A DNA stretch of 64,000 nt from Fodinibius salsisoli (GCF_026229185.1 NZ_JAGGJA010000001.1:558001-622000); one strand, 5' to 3'; shown: positions 26,821-36,608, counted from the stretch's first letter. The notes: generated from the letters alone by a model not told the origin. Translations and numbers: made by a program.

Positions 26821-28218
26821 TTATTTATAGGCTTCATTTTGATCCAAATTCTCATTGGCGTCGATATCGCGCGAAGGAATGGGAAAAACCATTCGTCCGG
26901 CGTTGGTAAGGGAAACGGGGTCACCATTTGTACGATCTATGTCAGTGAAAACCGCCATGGCACGGCCTGTTCTGACCATATTGAACCAGCGATGCCCCTC
27001 TTCCATAAACTCGATGGCCCGTTCATGCTCGATAGCCATAAGCACTTCATCAGGGGTATCCACCCCGGTTCCGGTGGTATCGGAGAGTCCGGCGCGAGAG
27101 CGTATTCTATTGAGGTCGGAGAGTGCCCCGGTAAGATCGGGAGCTGATTTTCGGGCTCGTGCTTCAGCCCGATTCAGATACATCTCAGCCAGGCGGAGTA
27201 CCTGGATATTGTCGTCTTCCCCGGGCTTTTGATATTTTGTTGGATAATAAACGCCAACATTTTCATCGAAGCCGATTAATCCGGCGCGTTCATCTGCAGA
27301 ACGACTCATGACCATTTCGGCATAATCATCGTGAAGGGCAATATCACCCCGCCCGCCCCCGCTGGAAGGAAAGTGCCAGAAGCGGATATCATTACCATCG
27401 GTTGTATTAAAGGCGAGCTCAAAGATGGCTTCGGGCGAATTTTCACTCACAAAAATATCGGCAAAGTCATCGACGAGGGTAAAGCTGTAATTATCAATGA
27501 CTTCTGTAGCGTACTGTTCGGCCTGATCAAAATCCTGCAGGTAGAGATAAAGACGCGAAAGCAGCGCTTTGGCAGCTGCTTCAGAGGCATAGTTGGCCGT
27601 TGTAAAACCGGATAACCGGGCCTCCGCTTCCTGCAGATCTGATTCCACCTGCGCGTAAGAGGCTTCGATACTGGCGCGACTGGGGTAGCTATCCTCATTG
27701 ATCTCCCGGGAAGGCTCCGTTACAAGCGGAACCCCCATACTGCCGGCAACGCCGGGAATACCCCCATAGGTTCTGGTCAGATCAAAATAGGCCAGTGCAC
27801 GAATGAAATAGGCTTCGCCAAGAATCTTGTCTTTGACTTCCTGGGAGGGCCCCTCCAGATTGGGTACATCCGCAATGAGGTTGTTAGCATGGTTGACGGT
27901 AGTGTAGGCCTGTGACCACAGGTTTCGGTTTTCAAGGTTACCCGCGGATGTTACGTAGGTATCCATTTCCCGGTAGAAATCCCAAGTGCCGACACTTTGG
28001 GATATATCGGATGTCACCTCACTTATAATTTGCAGGTTACTTCCGTAATAGTCGCCGGACTGCAGCTGGCTGTACAGTCCATTGAGTGCAGCTTCAGCAC
28101 TTTTTTGATCCCGAATAGCGATATCTTCTGATATAGCTGTTTGGGGATCTTGGTTCAGCACATCACAACCAACGGTTATAATCAGTAAAATAAAGAGACA
28201 ATATTTGAAATAATTCAT
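26821..28218 (-). CDS. SusD/RagB-family nutrient-binding lipoprotein
   Basis: This 465-residue outer-surface lipoprotein has its lipobox around IITVGC (Cys ~19). The helical TPR-like scaffold of SusD proteins is visible from AISEDIAIRDQKSAEAALNGLY, through EAYFIRALAYFDLTRTYGGIP (conserved in the family), to the C-terminal RVLRLAEMYLNRAEA-like segment and HERAIEFMEEGHRWFNMVRTG. SusD proteins cap the SusC barrel and capture glycans or peptides. The gene starts 17 bp after susC ends, so the two are cotranscribed. The substrate is unknown. Confidence 0.95.
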   Translation of the reverse strand: MNYFKYCLFILLIITVGCDVLNQDPQTAISEDIAIRDQKSAEAALNGLYSQLQSGDYYGSNLQIISEVTSDISQSVGTWDFYREMDTYVTSAGNLENRNLWSQAYTTVNHANNLIADVPNLEGPSQEVKDKILGEAYFIRALAYFDLTRTYGGIPGVAGSMGVPLVTEPSREINEDSYPSRASIEASYAQVESDLQEAEARLSGFTTANYASEAAAKALLSRLYLYLQDFDQAEQYATEVIDNYSFTLVDDFADIFVSENSPEAIFELAFNTTDGNDIRFWHFPSSGGGRGDIALHDDYAEMVMSRSADERAGLIGFDENVGVYYPTKYQKPGEDDNIQVLRLAEMYLNRAEARARKSAPDLTGALSDLNRIRSRAGLSDTTGTGVDTPDEVLMAIEHERAIEFMEEGHRWFNMVRTGRAMAVFTDIDRTNGDPVSLTNAGRMVFPIPSRDIDANENLDQNEAYK

Positions 28219-28235
28219 CAGAAAAAGCTTTTCGG

Positions 28236-31200
28236 TTAAAAGGTAATATCAAATCCGCCGAGAATGGATCGCGCCTGCGGCATGGTATAAAATTCAATAC
28301 CACGGGTAAGTGAAGTGGTTGCGGTAGCTGTTACTTCCGGATCCAGGCCGGTGTAGTTGGTGAATGTCAACAGGTTATGCCCCGTAACATAGAAGCGGGC
28401 CCGTGACAGGTTGATACCAATACTGTCAAAAAAATCGGATGGAATGGTATAACCGAGAGTAGCCGTTTTCAGCCGCATGTAGGAGCCGTCTTCTACAAAC
28501 CGGGAGGGACGCAGGTTTCCGGCATAGTTGGCGCTGGTCATTCGGGAAACCATGGTATCGTCTCCCGGTTGTTGCCAGCGGTCAAGCTGGGAGCTCAGGA
28601 AATTGGTGTTGCGCGCTCCACCATGTTCCTGGAAAAAACGGTTCCAGTTTAGTTGGTCGTTGCCATAGCTGTACTGCAAAAAGACCGACAGGTCAAAACC
28701 GATAAAGTTTAGTGTGTTGGTGATACCGCCGAAGAAATCCGGGTTAGCATCCCCCACAATTTTACGGTCGGTATTGGGGTTGAATGTTCCGTCCCCATCT
28801 ACATCGGTAAATATGGGATCTCCTGTTTGGGGATCGACGCCAAGTTGCTCGTGGAAGTAAAACGAATACATAGGGTAGCCTTCCTGGTAGCGGTAAATAT
28901 CCCGGTTATATACGTTAAACGGGGCAGCCAGTTTGGTAACCTCATTACGATTGCCGGCAATATTGAATTGCAGGTTCCAATTCAGATCTTCCTGTTGGAT
29001 AATATCAGCTGTTATGCCGAGCTCCATGCCTTTATTTTCGAGCTCTCCAAAGTTCTGCACCAGTTCTTCAAAGCCGGTGGACATTGGAACGGGTACGGCC
29101 AGCAGCAGATCTTCAGTCTGTTTATGGTAATAGTCATAGACGAGCGTAATGCGGTCGTCCATAAATCCAATATCGAAACCGATATCAAGCTGGTTGGTTG
29201 TTTCCCACTGCAGGTTTGGATTTGAGAGCTGTTCCGGGCTTGTGCCGGGGGCATTGGTATAGCTCTCTCCGCCCCAAAGCCCCTGGGCCTGGAAGTTATC
29301 AATACCGCCCTGGTTGCCGGTAATGCCGTAGCTGCCGCGAATCTTGAGATTGCTGATCCAATCGATATCAAAGAAGGATTCTTCGGAAGGTACCCATCCC
29401 AACGCAAGGGAGGGGAAAGTTCCCCAGCGGTTGTTTTCGCCGAAGCGTGAAGAACCATCGCGACGGATGGTAAGGGTTGCCAAATATTTGCGATCGTAAT
29501 CGTATTTAACACGCCCGAAGAAAGAGGCAATACCCCAGCTGGTGCCGGACGAAGAGGAGGTTTGAACCGCTGCATCTTCAATCCGCTGGAAATCATTACT
29601 TGGAAATTGTTGCCCTTCAGCGGTGGTACGCTTGAATTCAGACTCCTGTATACTTGTACCCAAGAGCGTGCTGAAGTTATGGTTTCCAATATTAAACAGG
29701 TAGCTTAAGGTATTTTCACCCGTCCAGTTTTTGCTGTTAGCTACCGTGGAAAGCCCGCTGCCATTTACGGCTGCCCCTTCGTTGGTAAAGGTATTATTAT
29801 ATCGATCTTCGTTAATCTCGTTGTAATCATAGCTCCAGCTCGTGCGGAAGGTCAATCCCGGGAAAAATTCATAGTCAGCAAACACATTTCCTATAAACCG
29901 GTTCACATCCATATTGAAGTCGATCTCCGTTGCGGCTGCAACAGGATTCTCGAAAATGCTGAACTTGGTGTAGGAACCATCCTCCCGATAAACGGGCTGA
30001 TTAGAGGGAATGAAGTAGACGCCACCCAGAACACCGGTGATGTTATCATTATTACGCGCCCGGTTTCTGTTTGAGAACGAATAGGTTAGGCTGGTTCCCA
30101 ATGAGAGCTTATCGGTGGCATTCAGGTCCAGATTAATCCTGGTACTGCTACGGTCGTATGTTGCCGGCTTTACCACCCCGTCTTGCTTATAATTGGATCC
30201 TGAAATTGCGTACTTTATCGTTTCATTACCACCACTGATGGAAAGATCGTAATTACGCACCGTTCCTGTTCGGAATACGGTATTGGCCCAGTCGGTGTCG
30301 ATAGCACTTTGGGGGTTTTCATAAGGCTCCGGTTCTCCGTTATTGCGAGCCGATTCGTTGATGAGCATTTCAAACTCGGGACCACTGACAAGGGCGGGTG
30401 TATTTACGGGCTCTTCGAAACCATAATAACTCCTGACTCTGATGGATGGAGCAGCATCACCACCACGTTTTGTTGTTATGAGGACCACGCCGTTGGCTGC
30501 CCGTGCTCCATAAATAGCTGTGGCTGAAGCATCTTTTAGCACCTCGATAGATTCGATATCAGAAGGATTAATATCGGCGAGTGCACTTGTGGTCTCACCG
30601 CCCAAACCCAATCCGAAGTTGCCGGTTTCAATGGGAACACCATCTACAACATAGAGGGGATCACTGCCGCCTGAAATGGAGGTGGTACCTCGTATTTTAA
30701 CAAAAATACCTCCCCCGGGAGTACCGGAATTAGTGCTCACCTGAACACCTGCCGCTCTTCCCTGCATCAACTGGTCTGTTCCGGCAACCGGCGTGTTTTG
30801 AATATCTTCAGCGCTGACCGAAGAAACTGAACTGGTTAGTGTCTTGCGATCCTGTTCGCCATAGCCAATTACCACTACATCTTCTAACATCTCTACATCT
30901 TCTTGCAGAGGTACATTTATAGTACGCTGATTATTTACGTCAACTTCTTGAGGCAGAAAACCGATATAAGTGAATATAAGCGTAGCATTAGCTCCCTGTA
31001 CTTCCAGAGAATAATTACCATCACGATCGGTGCTGGTACCATTTGTTGTCCCTTGCTCCAAAATATTTACGCCTGGAAGAGGACTTCCATCAGTTGCAGA
31101 AGTAACCGAACCGTTTATTGTCAGCTGGCCATATACCGATGTCGACAAAAGCAAACTGCCGACAAAAATAAAAAGAGGTATACAAAAAGCGCGGAGACGT

Positions 31201-31247
31201 TTTGATTCATAGATACACCTTATCCATCCTATAGTTAATTTTATCAT
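28236..31247 (-). CDS. SusC/RagA-family TonB-linked outer-membrane transporter
   Basis: This 1003-residue protein starts with an N-terminal signal sequence ending near SVYGQ. A CarboxypepD-regulatory-like domain follows (residues ~45-125, GSVTSATDGSPLPGVNILE). The plug domain comes next, with the SusC signature DPLYVVDGVPI and GARAANGVVLITTKRG. The rest is a 22-strand TonB-dependent barrel ending in Phe. It imports oligomeric nutrients across the outer membrane with SusD and TonB energy. The start chosen gives a long basic N-region (MIKLTIGWIRC); an internal Met is not available before the hydrophobic core. It is the first gene of the SusC-SusD-propeller operon. Confidence 0.95.
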   Translation of the reverse strand: MIKLTIGWIRCIYESKRLRAFCIPLFIFVGSLLLSTSVYGQLTINGSVTSATDGSPLPGVNILEQGTTNGTSTDRDGNYSLEVQGANATLIFTYIGFLPQEVDVNNQRTINVPLQEDVEMLEDVVVIGYGEQDRKTLTSSVSSVSAEDIQNTPVAGTDQLMQGRAAGVQVSTNSGTPGGGIFVKIRGTTSISGGSDPLYVVDGVPIETGNFGLGLGGETTSALADINPSDIESIEVLKDASATAIYGARAANGVVLITTKRGGDAAPSIRVRSYYGFEEPVNTPALVSGPEFEMLINESARNNGEPEPYENPQSAIDTDWANTVFRTGTVRNYDLSISGGNETIKYAISGSNYKQDGVVKPATYDRSSTRINLDLNATDKLSLGTSLTYSFSNRNRARNNDNITGVLGGVYFIPSNQPVYREDGSYTKFSIFENPVAAATEIDFNMDVNRFIGNVFADYEFFPGLTFRTSWSYDYNEINEDRYNNTFTNEGAAVNGSGLSTVANSKNWTGENTLSYLFNIGNHNFSTLLGTSIQESEFKRTTAEGQQFPSNDFQRIEDAAVQTSSSSGTSWGIASFFGRVKYDYDRKYLATLTIRRDGSSRFGENNRWGTFPSLALGWVPSEESFFDIDWISNLKIRGSYGITGNQGGIDNFQAQGLWGGESYTNAPGTSPEQLSNPNLQWETTNQLDIGFDIGFMDDRITLVYDYYHKQTEDLLLAVPVPMSTGFEELVQNFGELENKGMELGITADIIQQEDLNWNLQFNIAGNRNEVTKLAAPFNVYNRDIYRYQEGYPMYSFYFHEQLGVDPQTGDPIFTDVDGDGTFNPNTDRKIVGDANPDFFGGITNTLNFIGFDLSVFLQYSYGNDQLNWNRFFQEHGGARNTNFLSSQLDRWQQPGDDTMVSRMTSANYAGNLRPSRFVEDGSYMRLKTATLGYTIPSDFFDSIGINLSRARFYVTGHNLLTFTNYTGLDPEVTATATTSLTRGIEFYTMPQARSILGGFDITF

Positions 31248-31529
31248 AATTTAACCATCCCGTGGTTTAATTATTATTGTAATGTTATCCCATCCTATTA
31301 TTTACGTATTTTTTTAAATTGGTATTATTAATCAATAAGTCAAGACCATTATACTTTATAAAAGTAAAATATTGTAATAGGGTTTTTTGCATTATTATAC
31401 TTAGACAAAATAAAATATTTGGGAACCTAGGATAAAGGACAAAATAATATTCCAACCCGTAGAATTATTTCAGAAAAATCCTTTAGATCCATAGGTGTAA
31501 TCTTTCTGTATTATCCTTAGTTTCCATCT

Positions 31530-32756
31530 ATGAAAACGAATGGATTCATTGCCCGACGGTATCTTTTTTCAAAAAAGCATATTTCGCTGATATCTACCCT
31601 CACGGCTATCAGTATTACGGGCGTAACGGTTGGTACGGCCTTACTTATTGTTGTTTTATCAGTCTTTAACGGCTTTTTTGATGTAATAAAGGGTTTTCTG
31701 CTCCAAAATGATCCTGATATCCGCATCGAGTCGGTGGAAGAAAAATCCTTCTTTTATTCTCCGGAAATGCAAGATCAACTATCAGGAATTCCCGAAATAA
31801 CGGCGGCAGCGCCATATGTCACAGGGAAAGCGTTGATGGTTCGTGGTAAGCAAAGGGATAAAGTAGTATCGGTGATGGGCGTCGACTTGCAGGAATATAA
31901 CCAAATTAATACTCTGGACAGGTTTATTAGCACCGGAACAGCGGATTTGGCTATTCGTGACAGAAAGTTGGGAATGCTGGCTAATGATAAGCTGATGAAT
32001 ACGCTCCAACTTACCACGGAGGATAATGTAGCACTGCTTAGTGCTGATGGAATGCGTAAATCGCTGACACAATTTTCGCTGCCTCGTAATTACCAGTTTG
32101 AGGTACGTGGCACCTATTCTCAAATACAGATTGTAGATGGTCCGGCTGTATATGTTGATAAAGAAGCTGCACAGCGACTGTTTGAACTCCGAAATAACAT
32201 ATCCGGGGTAGATATACGGTTGACCAATTCAGCTGAAGCAGAGCGGGTGAAGGAAAGCTTGAATACATTACTTGGAGGAAAGTATAAAATATCGACGTGG
32301 TACGATCTGCAGAAGCCTTTATACGATGTGATGTACCTCGAAAAATGGGCTTCTTATGTTATACTTATGATTATTGTGGTTGTGGCCGTATTAAATATTA
32401 TTGGTTCCTTAACCATGATTGTTATTCAAAAGAAGAGAGACATTGGGGTGCTCCAGGCCATGGGTTTTACGCCTGCCGATATCAAAAGTATTTTTGTACG
32501 GCAGGGGCTGTATATCGGGTTGATTGGCTGCATTATTGGCGGGGGATTGGGACTATTGCTTAGTTGGCTGCAAAAGGAATACGGGCTTATTAAACTGTCA
32601 TCCGCATTTATTATTGACGCCTACCCGGTAAGTATAGAGTGGCTGGATGTGAGCATTGTCCTGGGCGGAAGCCTGCTCTTTTGTTTACTGGCCAGTTGGT
32701 ACCCTGCCCAGCGGGCATCGATGGTAGAACCTGCTGATGCGATACGCTATGACTAA
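31530..32756 (+). CDS. LolC/LolE-type ABC transporter permease
   Basis: This 408-residue inner-membrane protein has one N-terminal transmembrane helix (residues ~20-45, ITGVTVGTALLIVVLSVFNGF). A periplasmic MacB-PCD-like domain (residues ~50-250) follows, and then three C-terminal helices with an FtsX core (VLNIIGSLTMIVIQKKRDIGVLQAMGF). This is the lipoprotein-releasing LolC/LolE arrangement, and in this phylum a single LolCE-like gene is common. The ATPase LolD is not adjacent. The divergent region between it and susC (282 bp) should contain both promoters. Confidence 0.92.
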   Translation: MKTNGFIARRYLFSKKHISLISTLTAISITGVTVGTALLIVVLSVFNGFFDVIKGFLLQNDPDIRIESVEEKSFFYSPEMQDQLSGIPEITAAAPYVTGKALMVRGKQRDKVVSVMGVDLQEYNQINTLDRFISTGTADLAIRDRKLGMLANDKLMNTLQLTTEDNVALLSADGMRKSLTQFSLPRNYQFEVRGTYSQIQIVDGPAVYVDKEAAQRLFELRNNISGVDIRLTNSAEAERVKESLNTLLGGKYKISTWYDLQKPLYDVMYLEKWASYVILMIIVVVAVLNIIGSLTMIVIQKKRDIGVLQAMGFTPADIKSIFVRQGLYIGLIGCIIGGGLGLLLSWLQKEYGLIKLSSAFIIDAYPVSIEWLDVSIVLGGSLLFCLLASWYPAQRASMVEPADAIRYD

Positions 32757-32778
32757 GGAGGTCCGCGGCCCGCAAAAA

Positions 32779-32807
32779 GGGGATGGACAAATGAATTGTC
32801 CACCCCC
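32779..32807. terminator. hairpin between convergent genes
   Basis: Twelve-base arms with one mismatch (GGGGATGGACAA at 32779-32790 and TTGTCCACCCCC at 32796-32807) enclose the loop ATGAA. It follows the LolC-type gene by 22 bp and faces the convergent marR gene. Confidence 0.7.
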
Positions 32808-32878
32808 GGAGGATTTTATGAAGCTACTCATTTGAGATATAGGGTCTCAATCCTTACTTCTATAACTTAAAGCGGGGG

Positions 32879-33334
32879 TCAGTTATTGTCTTTTTGAACA
32901 CCAATTTTTTTACATATAGATGCCAGCTGCTCTAACTCCTTATCCGAGAGGGAAGAAAATTCTCCCATTATTTTTTGTAGGTGCTTTGGGAAATATGATT
33001 TGATGAGTTTTTCTCCCTCATCAGTCAGATGTATGAGTACCGAACGGCGATCTTCAGGATTGGGATGCCGTTCCACCCAGCCGCTTTTTTCCAGGTTATC
33101 GATAACGAGGGTAATATTGCCACCACTTTTGAGTAGCTTTTCAGCCAGCGACTTTTGGTTGAGAGGTCCCAAATGGAGCAGAGCCTCTAACACCCCAAAC
33201 TGACTAACGGTTAGATCCTGTTCTGCGAGATGGCGATTTAAGCGATTATTAATCGATTCGGATGCACGCATTAACTTTATAAATGCGTTTAAAGTGCGGA
33301 CCTCAGAATTACTACCTTTATAATGCGTCCCCAT
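32879..33334 (-). CDS. MarR-family transcriptional regulator
   Basis: This 151-residue winged-helix regulator carries the MarR features: a recognition region LTVSQFGVLEALLHLGPLNQ, then LAEKLLKSGGNITLVIDNLEKSGWVERH, and the wing PEDRRSVLIHLTDEGEKLI. Terminal helices make the dimer interface. MarR proteins usually repress nearby stress or efflux genes and release DNA on binding phenolic or oxidised ligands. No effector gene is directly adjacent: exonuclease III lies upstream on the same strand and the LolC-like gene converges. The target is therefore unknown. Confidence 0.92.
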   Translation of the reverse strand: MGTHYKGSNSEVRTLNAFIKLMRASESINNRLNRHLAEQDLTVSQFGVLEALLHLGPLNQKSLAEKLLKSGGNITLVIDNLEKSGWVERHPNPEDRRSVLIHLTDEGEKLIKSYFPKHLQKIMGEFSSLSDKELEQLASICKKIGVQKDNN

Positions 33335-33397
33335 TATGTGCTAATTTTTTTCGTGGATTTTATAAAGGCTTAATATACAATTTTGTACGCAAAGCCA

Positions 33398-34165
33398 TTA
33401 AATGTTATATGTAATAGAAACAGGGGCGTGATCAGAGAGATCCCACTCCATTTCTATAACAGCCTCTTGGGCGGCTTGCAGCAGGCCGGGGCCCGTCATA
33501 TGGTAGTCAATGCGCCATCCTTTGTTCCGGTCTTTAGAAGCCGCGCGGTAACTCCACCAGCTGTAAAGTTCCGGTTCGCCTTGGTGCAGGTGACGATAAA
33601 CGTCCTCAAAGCCAGCATCCAATAAATCAGTAACCCAGGCACGCTCTTCAGGTAAAAACCCGGAAGTGTTTTTGTTTCGCTTGGGGTTATGGATATCAAT
33701 CGCTTTGTGACAAATGTTGAAATCGCCACAGAAGGCTATCGGTTTTTCATCCTCAAGGTATTGCTGGGCAAAGGGTAGAAAGTGATCCAGAAATTTCATT
33801 TTTAAATTCTGCCGTTCATCTCCGGTAGTGCCACTCGGCGCGTAAATTGAGAACACAACCAGCTCTTCATACTCGGCCATGATAATGCGTCCTTCGTTGT
33901 CTATCCAATCTACACCGATGCCCTTTTCCACCTTTATCGGTTCTTTTTTTGATAGAATGCCAACGCCCGAGTATCCCTTCTTTTCGGCGGTATGGTAGGT
34001 ACTGTGGTAATCCAAATTCTGGATGGGATTTGGCACTTGGTGTTCCATGGCCCGAAGCTCTTGCAGGCAGATAATATCAGGATCGCTTTGATCAATCCAG
34101 TCGGTAAAACCTCTGCGATGAGCCGCACGAATACCATTACAGTTTAACGATGAAATCTTGAGCAT
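33398..34165 (-). CDS. xth: exodeoxyribonuclease III (AP endonuclease)
   Basis: This 255-residue enzyme of the exonuclease III/APE1 family has LKISSLNCNGIRAA at the N-terminus, the metal ligand Glu in CLQELRA, the Asn/Asp pair in FCGDFNICH, and the catalytic His in DLSDHAPVSI near the end. It cleaves abasic sites and removes 3' blocking groups during base-excision repair, using Mg2+. The length is normal. It lies downstream of tyrS on the minus strand, separated by a strong inverted repeat at 34185-34238. Confidence 0.94.
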   Translation of the reverse strand: MLKISSLNCNGIRAAHRRGFTDWIDQSDPDIICLQELRAMEHQVPNPIQNLDYHSTYHTAEKKGYSGVGILSKKEPIKVEKGIGVDWIDNEGRIIMAEYEELVVFSIYAPSGTTGDERQNLKMKFLDHFLPFAQQYLEDEKPIAFCGDFNICHKAIDIHNPKRNKNTSGFLPEERAWVTDLLDAGFEDVYRHLHQGEPELYSWWSYRAASKDRNKGWRIDYHMTGPGLLQAAQEAVIEMEWDLSDHAPVSITYNI

Positions 34166-34184
34166 GGGATGATGTTTTGAGTGG

Positions 34185-34238
34185 TGAGCTGCGAGTCTTG
34201 AGTCTTTCTATTCTTCTGAACTCAAGACTCACTGCTCA
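34185..34238 (-). terminator. inverted repeat between tyrS and xth
   Basis: The arms at 34185-34203 and 34220-34238 pair through TGAGC/GCTCA and GAGTCTTGAGT/ACTCAAGACTC, with three unpaired bases between the two blocks. It is probably a terminator or RNA-stabilising hairpin after tyrS. No long U-run follows. Confidence 0.6.
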
Positions 34239-34245
34239 TAACTAT

Positions 34246-35460
34246 TTATTTGCCCTTCACAATAGCAAAGTTACGTTTACCGACTTTAAGGGTAAATTCC
34301 GTGCTGGTTTCGAAGGTCACGCTATAGCCTTTATCGGAAATTTTTTCATCATCAATAGAGATACCGCCTTGCTTAATCAGGCGCTTGGTTTCCCCATTGC
34401 TGGAGGTGAATTCCGCATCAGAAACAATATCCAGTAATCGGACCTCCGTGCCCGCTTCATACTCAAGTGTTGGAGCATCATCCGGAATAGCATTGCCAAC
34501 GACCGTTTTTTCGAAATGATCACGAGCGGCCTTAGCTTTTTCTTCTCCGTGGTACATACGAGTTATGACCAGCGCCAGTTCGTGCTTGGTATTGCGTGGA
34601 TCTTCTTGCGCTTTCTTCTTGAGGCTGGGTAACTCGTCTACATCTACATCCGAAAGAAGTTCAAACCAGGAATAGATCAGATCATCCGGAATAGACAGAA
34701 CCTTGCCATACATATCATTAGCTTCTTCCGTAATGCCGATATAGTTGTCATAGGATTTTGACATTTTCTGGGTGCCGTCGGTGCCAACCAGCAATGGCAT
34801 CATTAAGGCTATTTGAGGTTCCTGTCCATCATCTTTCTGTAGTTGACGCCCCACCAGCAGGTTAAACTTCTGGTCAGTCCCTCCAAGCTCAACATCCGAC
34901 TCTAAATGGACGGAATCTTGTCCCTGTGCCAGGGGATAGAGAAACTCGTGCAGCGAAATGGGCTCATTGTTTTCAAATCGCTTGGAGAAGTCGTCACGTT
35001 CAATCATCTGGGCAACCGTCAGCTTTGAAGAAAGTTTAATGACATCCTCAAAATCCATCGTACCGAGCCATTCGGAATTGTAGACAATTGTGGTCTGCGA
35101 TTCATCCAGAATCTGGGTAGCCTGATCTAAATAGGTGGAAGCATTTTCCTGGATCTCTTCGCGGCTAAGGGCAGGACGTGTTTTATTACGTCCCGTGGGA
35201 TCGCCGATGAGGGCCGTAAAGTCTCCAATAATGAGGATAGCTTCATGGCCCAAATCCTGAAATTGCCGGAGTTTACGAAGAATAACAGAGTGTCCTAAGT
35301 GCAGGTCGGGCCGGGTGGGATCGCAGCCCAGTTTTATTTTCAGGGGACGATCTTCTTCTTTGGATTTTTTTAGTTTTTCTACAAGCTCATCTTCCGGTAC
35401 AATTTCGACTGTACCTCTTTTAATGATTTCAAGTTGCTCATCAACAGGTAAAAATGACAT
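34246..35460 (-). CDS. tyrS: tyrosyl-tRNA synthetase
   Basis: This 404-residue class I synthetase charges tRNA-Tyr. The HIGH-type motif is HLGHS at residues 54-58, and KMSKS lies at residues 232-236. A C-terminal S4 RNA-binding domain covers ~340-404 (RLIKQGGISIDDEKISDKGY). The layout matches the TyrRS form in which the two motifs are about 180 residues apart. It is followed on the minus strand by xth and preceded by cvpA at a distance of 12 bp, so cvpA and tyrS are likely cotranscribed. Confidence 0.96.
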   Translation of the reverse strand: MSFLPVDEQLEIIKRGTVEIVPEDELVEKLKKSKEEDRPLKIKLGCDPTRPDLHLGHSVILRKLRQFQDLGHEAILIIGDFTALIGDPTGRNKTRPALSREEIQENASTYLDQATQILDESQTTIVYNSEWLGTMDFEDVIKLSSKLTVAQMIERDDFSKRFENNEPISLHEFLYPLAQGQDSVHLESDVELGGTDQKFNLLVGRQLQKDDGQEPQIALMMPLLVGTDGTQKMSKSYDNYIGITEEANDMYGKVLSIPDDLIYSWFELLSDVDVDELPSLKKKAQEDPRNTKHELALVITRMYHGEEKAKAARDHFEKTVVGNAIPDDAPTLEYEAGTEVRLLDIVSDAEFTSSNGETKRLIKQGGISIDDEKISDKGYSVTFETSTEFTLKVGKRNFAIVKGK

Positions 35461-35472
35461 AGAGAATAAATA

Positions 35473-36030
35473 TTATGGTTCTAAAAAAGGGAAATTGGGA
35501 ATAGGGTTATGGTTCTCAAAGCTTTTTTGAATGGTTTTAACAAAGTCTTCTGCACCGGGATAGATCGTGGCTACCGTATCATAGGCCCAGGGCGCAAGAT
35601 AGATAACATGAGGATAAGAGATCGACTCATTCCGGCTTTGCTCTGAGGGAATATTAAAGCCAGCCACAACTAAAAGCAGCGCGCTAATGATGATACCACA
35701 TTTTAGTGCTCCAAAGGCCATGCCCGCAATACGATTAATAATGTTAAGATGAATCGTTTCCAGAACTTTCTGGGCAAGATGGGCTATTACATTCACAATA
35801 ATGAGCGTACCAATAAAGATAAGCAGAGCTGCTACAAAAGGAACATAGCTTGCATTGGCCTCGAAAAAGGGTTGGATATAATCACTGGCCACATCCATGT
35901 AGTGGAATGTCAGGAAGACGGCCAATATAATACCAATGATGCTGAGTACTTCACGAATGAGACCATTTCTGAATCCCCGATAGCCGAAAAAGGCAATAGG
36001 TAGTAATATCAGAAAATCCAGAATATTCAT
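35473..36030 (-). CDS. CvpA-family membrane protein
   Basis: This 185-residue inner-membrane protein has four hydrophobic segments. The N-terminal pattern NILDFLILLPIAFFGYRGFRNGLIREVLSIIGIILAVFL is typical of CvpA/colicin V production proteins (named here by position). The central helix pair NRIAGMAFGALKCGIIIS is also conserved. Members are linked to envelope homeostasis and are ubiquitous, but their molecular role is not settled. It sits 12 bp downstream of the yqeY-like gene and 12 bp upstream of tyrS, in one tight operon. Confidence 0.9.
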   Translation of the reverse strand: MNILDFLILLPIAFFGYRGFRNGLIREVLSIIGIILAVFLTFHYMDVASDYIQPFFEANASYVPFVAALLIFIGTLIIVNVIAHLAQKVLETIHLNIINRIAGMAFGALKCGIIISALLLVVAGFNIPSEQSRNESISYPHVIYLAPWAYDTVATIYPGAEDFVKTIQKSFENHNPIPNFPFLEP

Positions 36031-36042
36031 GCTACATTATGG

Positions 36043-36498
36043 TCAGGAGAGTTCCTCTTTTACTACCTTGCTGACGACCGAGCCTTCCGCTTTGCCTTTA
36101 AGCTCTTGCATCATGGCACCCATTACCTTACCCATATCGGCCATATTTTCGGCTCCCAGCTGATCTATTTTTTCACGGGCGATATCGCGCACCTCTTCTT
36201 CCGAAAGCATTTCCGGGAGGTAGGAGTTGATAATCTCAAGCTCGTCTTTTTCTGATTGTGCCAGGTCATCACGACCGCCTTTTTCAAACTGCTCTATCGA
36301 CTCTTTGCGTTGTTTGGCTGCTTTCATCAATACTTCAATGACCTGCTCATCCGAAAGGGTTGCTTCCCCTTCTTTGCGTTCGCTGATTTCCCGTTCCAGC
36401 AGACTGGATTTAAGTGACCGTAATACACGCAGGCGATCTTGGTCTTTATTCTTCATAGCCTGCTTCAGATCAGCCATTATTTGATCTTTAAGTGCCAT
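36043..36498 (-). CDS. GatB/YqeY-domain protein
   Basis: This encodes 151 residues from the ATG at 36498 (MALKDQIMADLKQAMKNKDQ); an in-frame upstream ATG at 36543 adds 15 residues unlike the family. It is an all-helical YqeY protein, related to the tail domain of GatB and able to bind tRNA in some cases. Hallmarks are RLRVLRSLKSSLLEREI, the acidic linker, and MADMGKVMGAMMQELKGKAEGSVVSKVV near the end, quoted for location. Its precise function is unknown. It is first in a three-gene unit with cvpA and tyrS. Confidence 0.93.
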   Translation of the reverse strand: MALKDQIMADLKQAMKNKDQDRLRVLRSLKSSLLEREISERKEGEATLSDEQVIEVLMKAAKQRKESIEQFEKGGRDDLAQSEKDELEIINSYLPEMLSEEEVRDIAREKIDQLGAENMADMGKVMGAMMQELKGKAEGSVVSKVVKEELS

Positions 36499-36550
36499 AA
36501 TATCAGAGTGATAAAGTTGAAAATAGTAGGAAACCTGCTTCATCAGGCAT

Positions 36551-36588
36551 AAAAAAAGGTTCCATCCGCTTTAACGAATGCAACCTCC
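36551..36588 (-). terminator. intrinsic terminator of the rpmB-rpmG unit
   Basis: On the minus strand AGGTT...AACCT arms, with inner CAT/ATG and CG/CG pairs, are followed by a run of seven T residues (the A-run at 36551-36557 on the plus strand). It lies just after the DUF4295 mini-gene. Confidence 0.75.
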
Positions 36589-36608
36589 TTAGCAAATAAG
36601 AATAGTCG

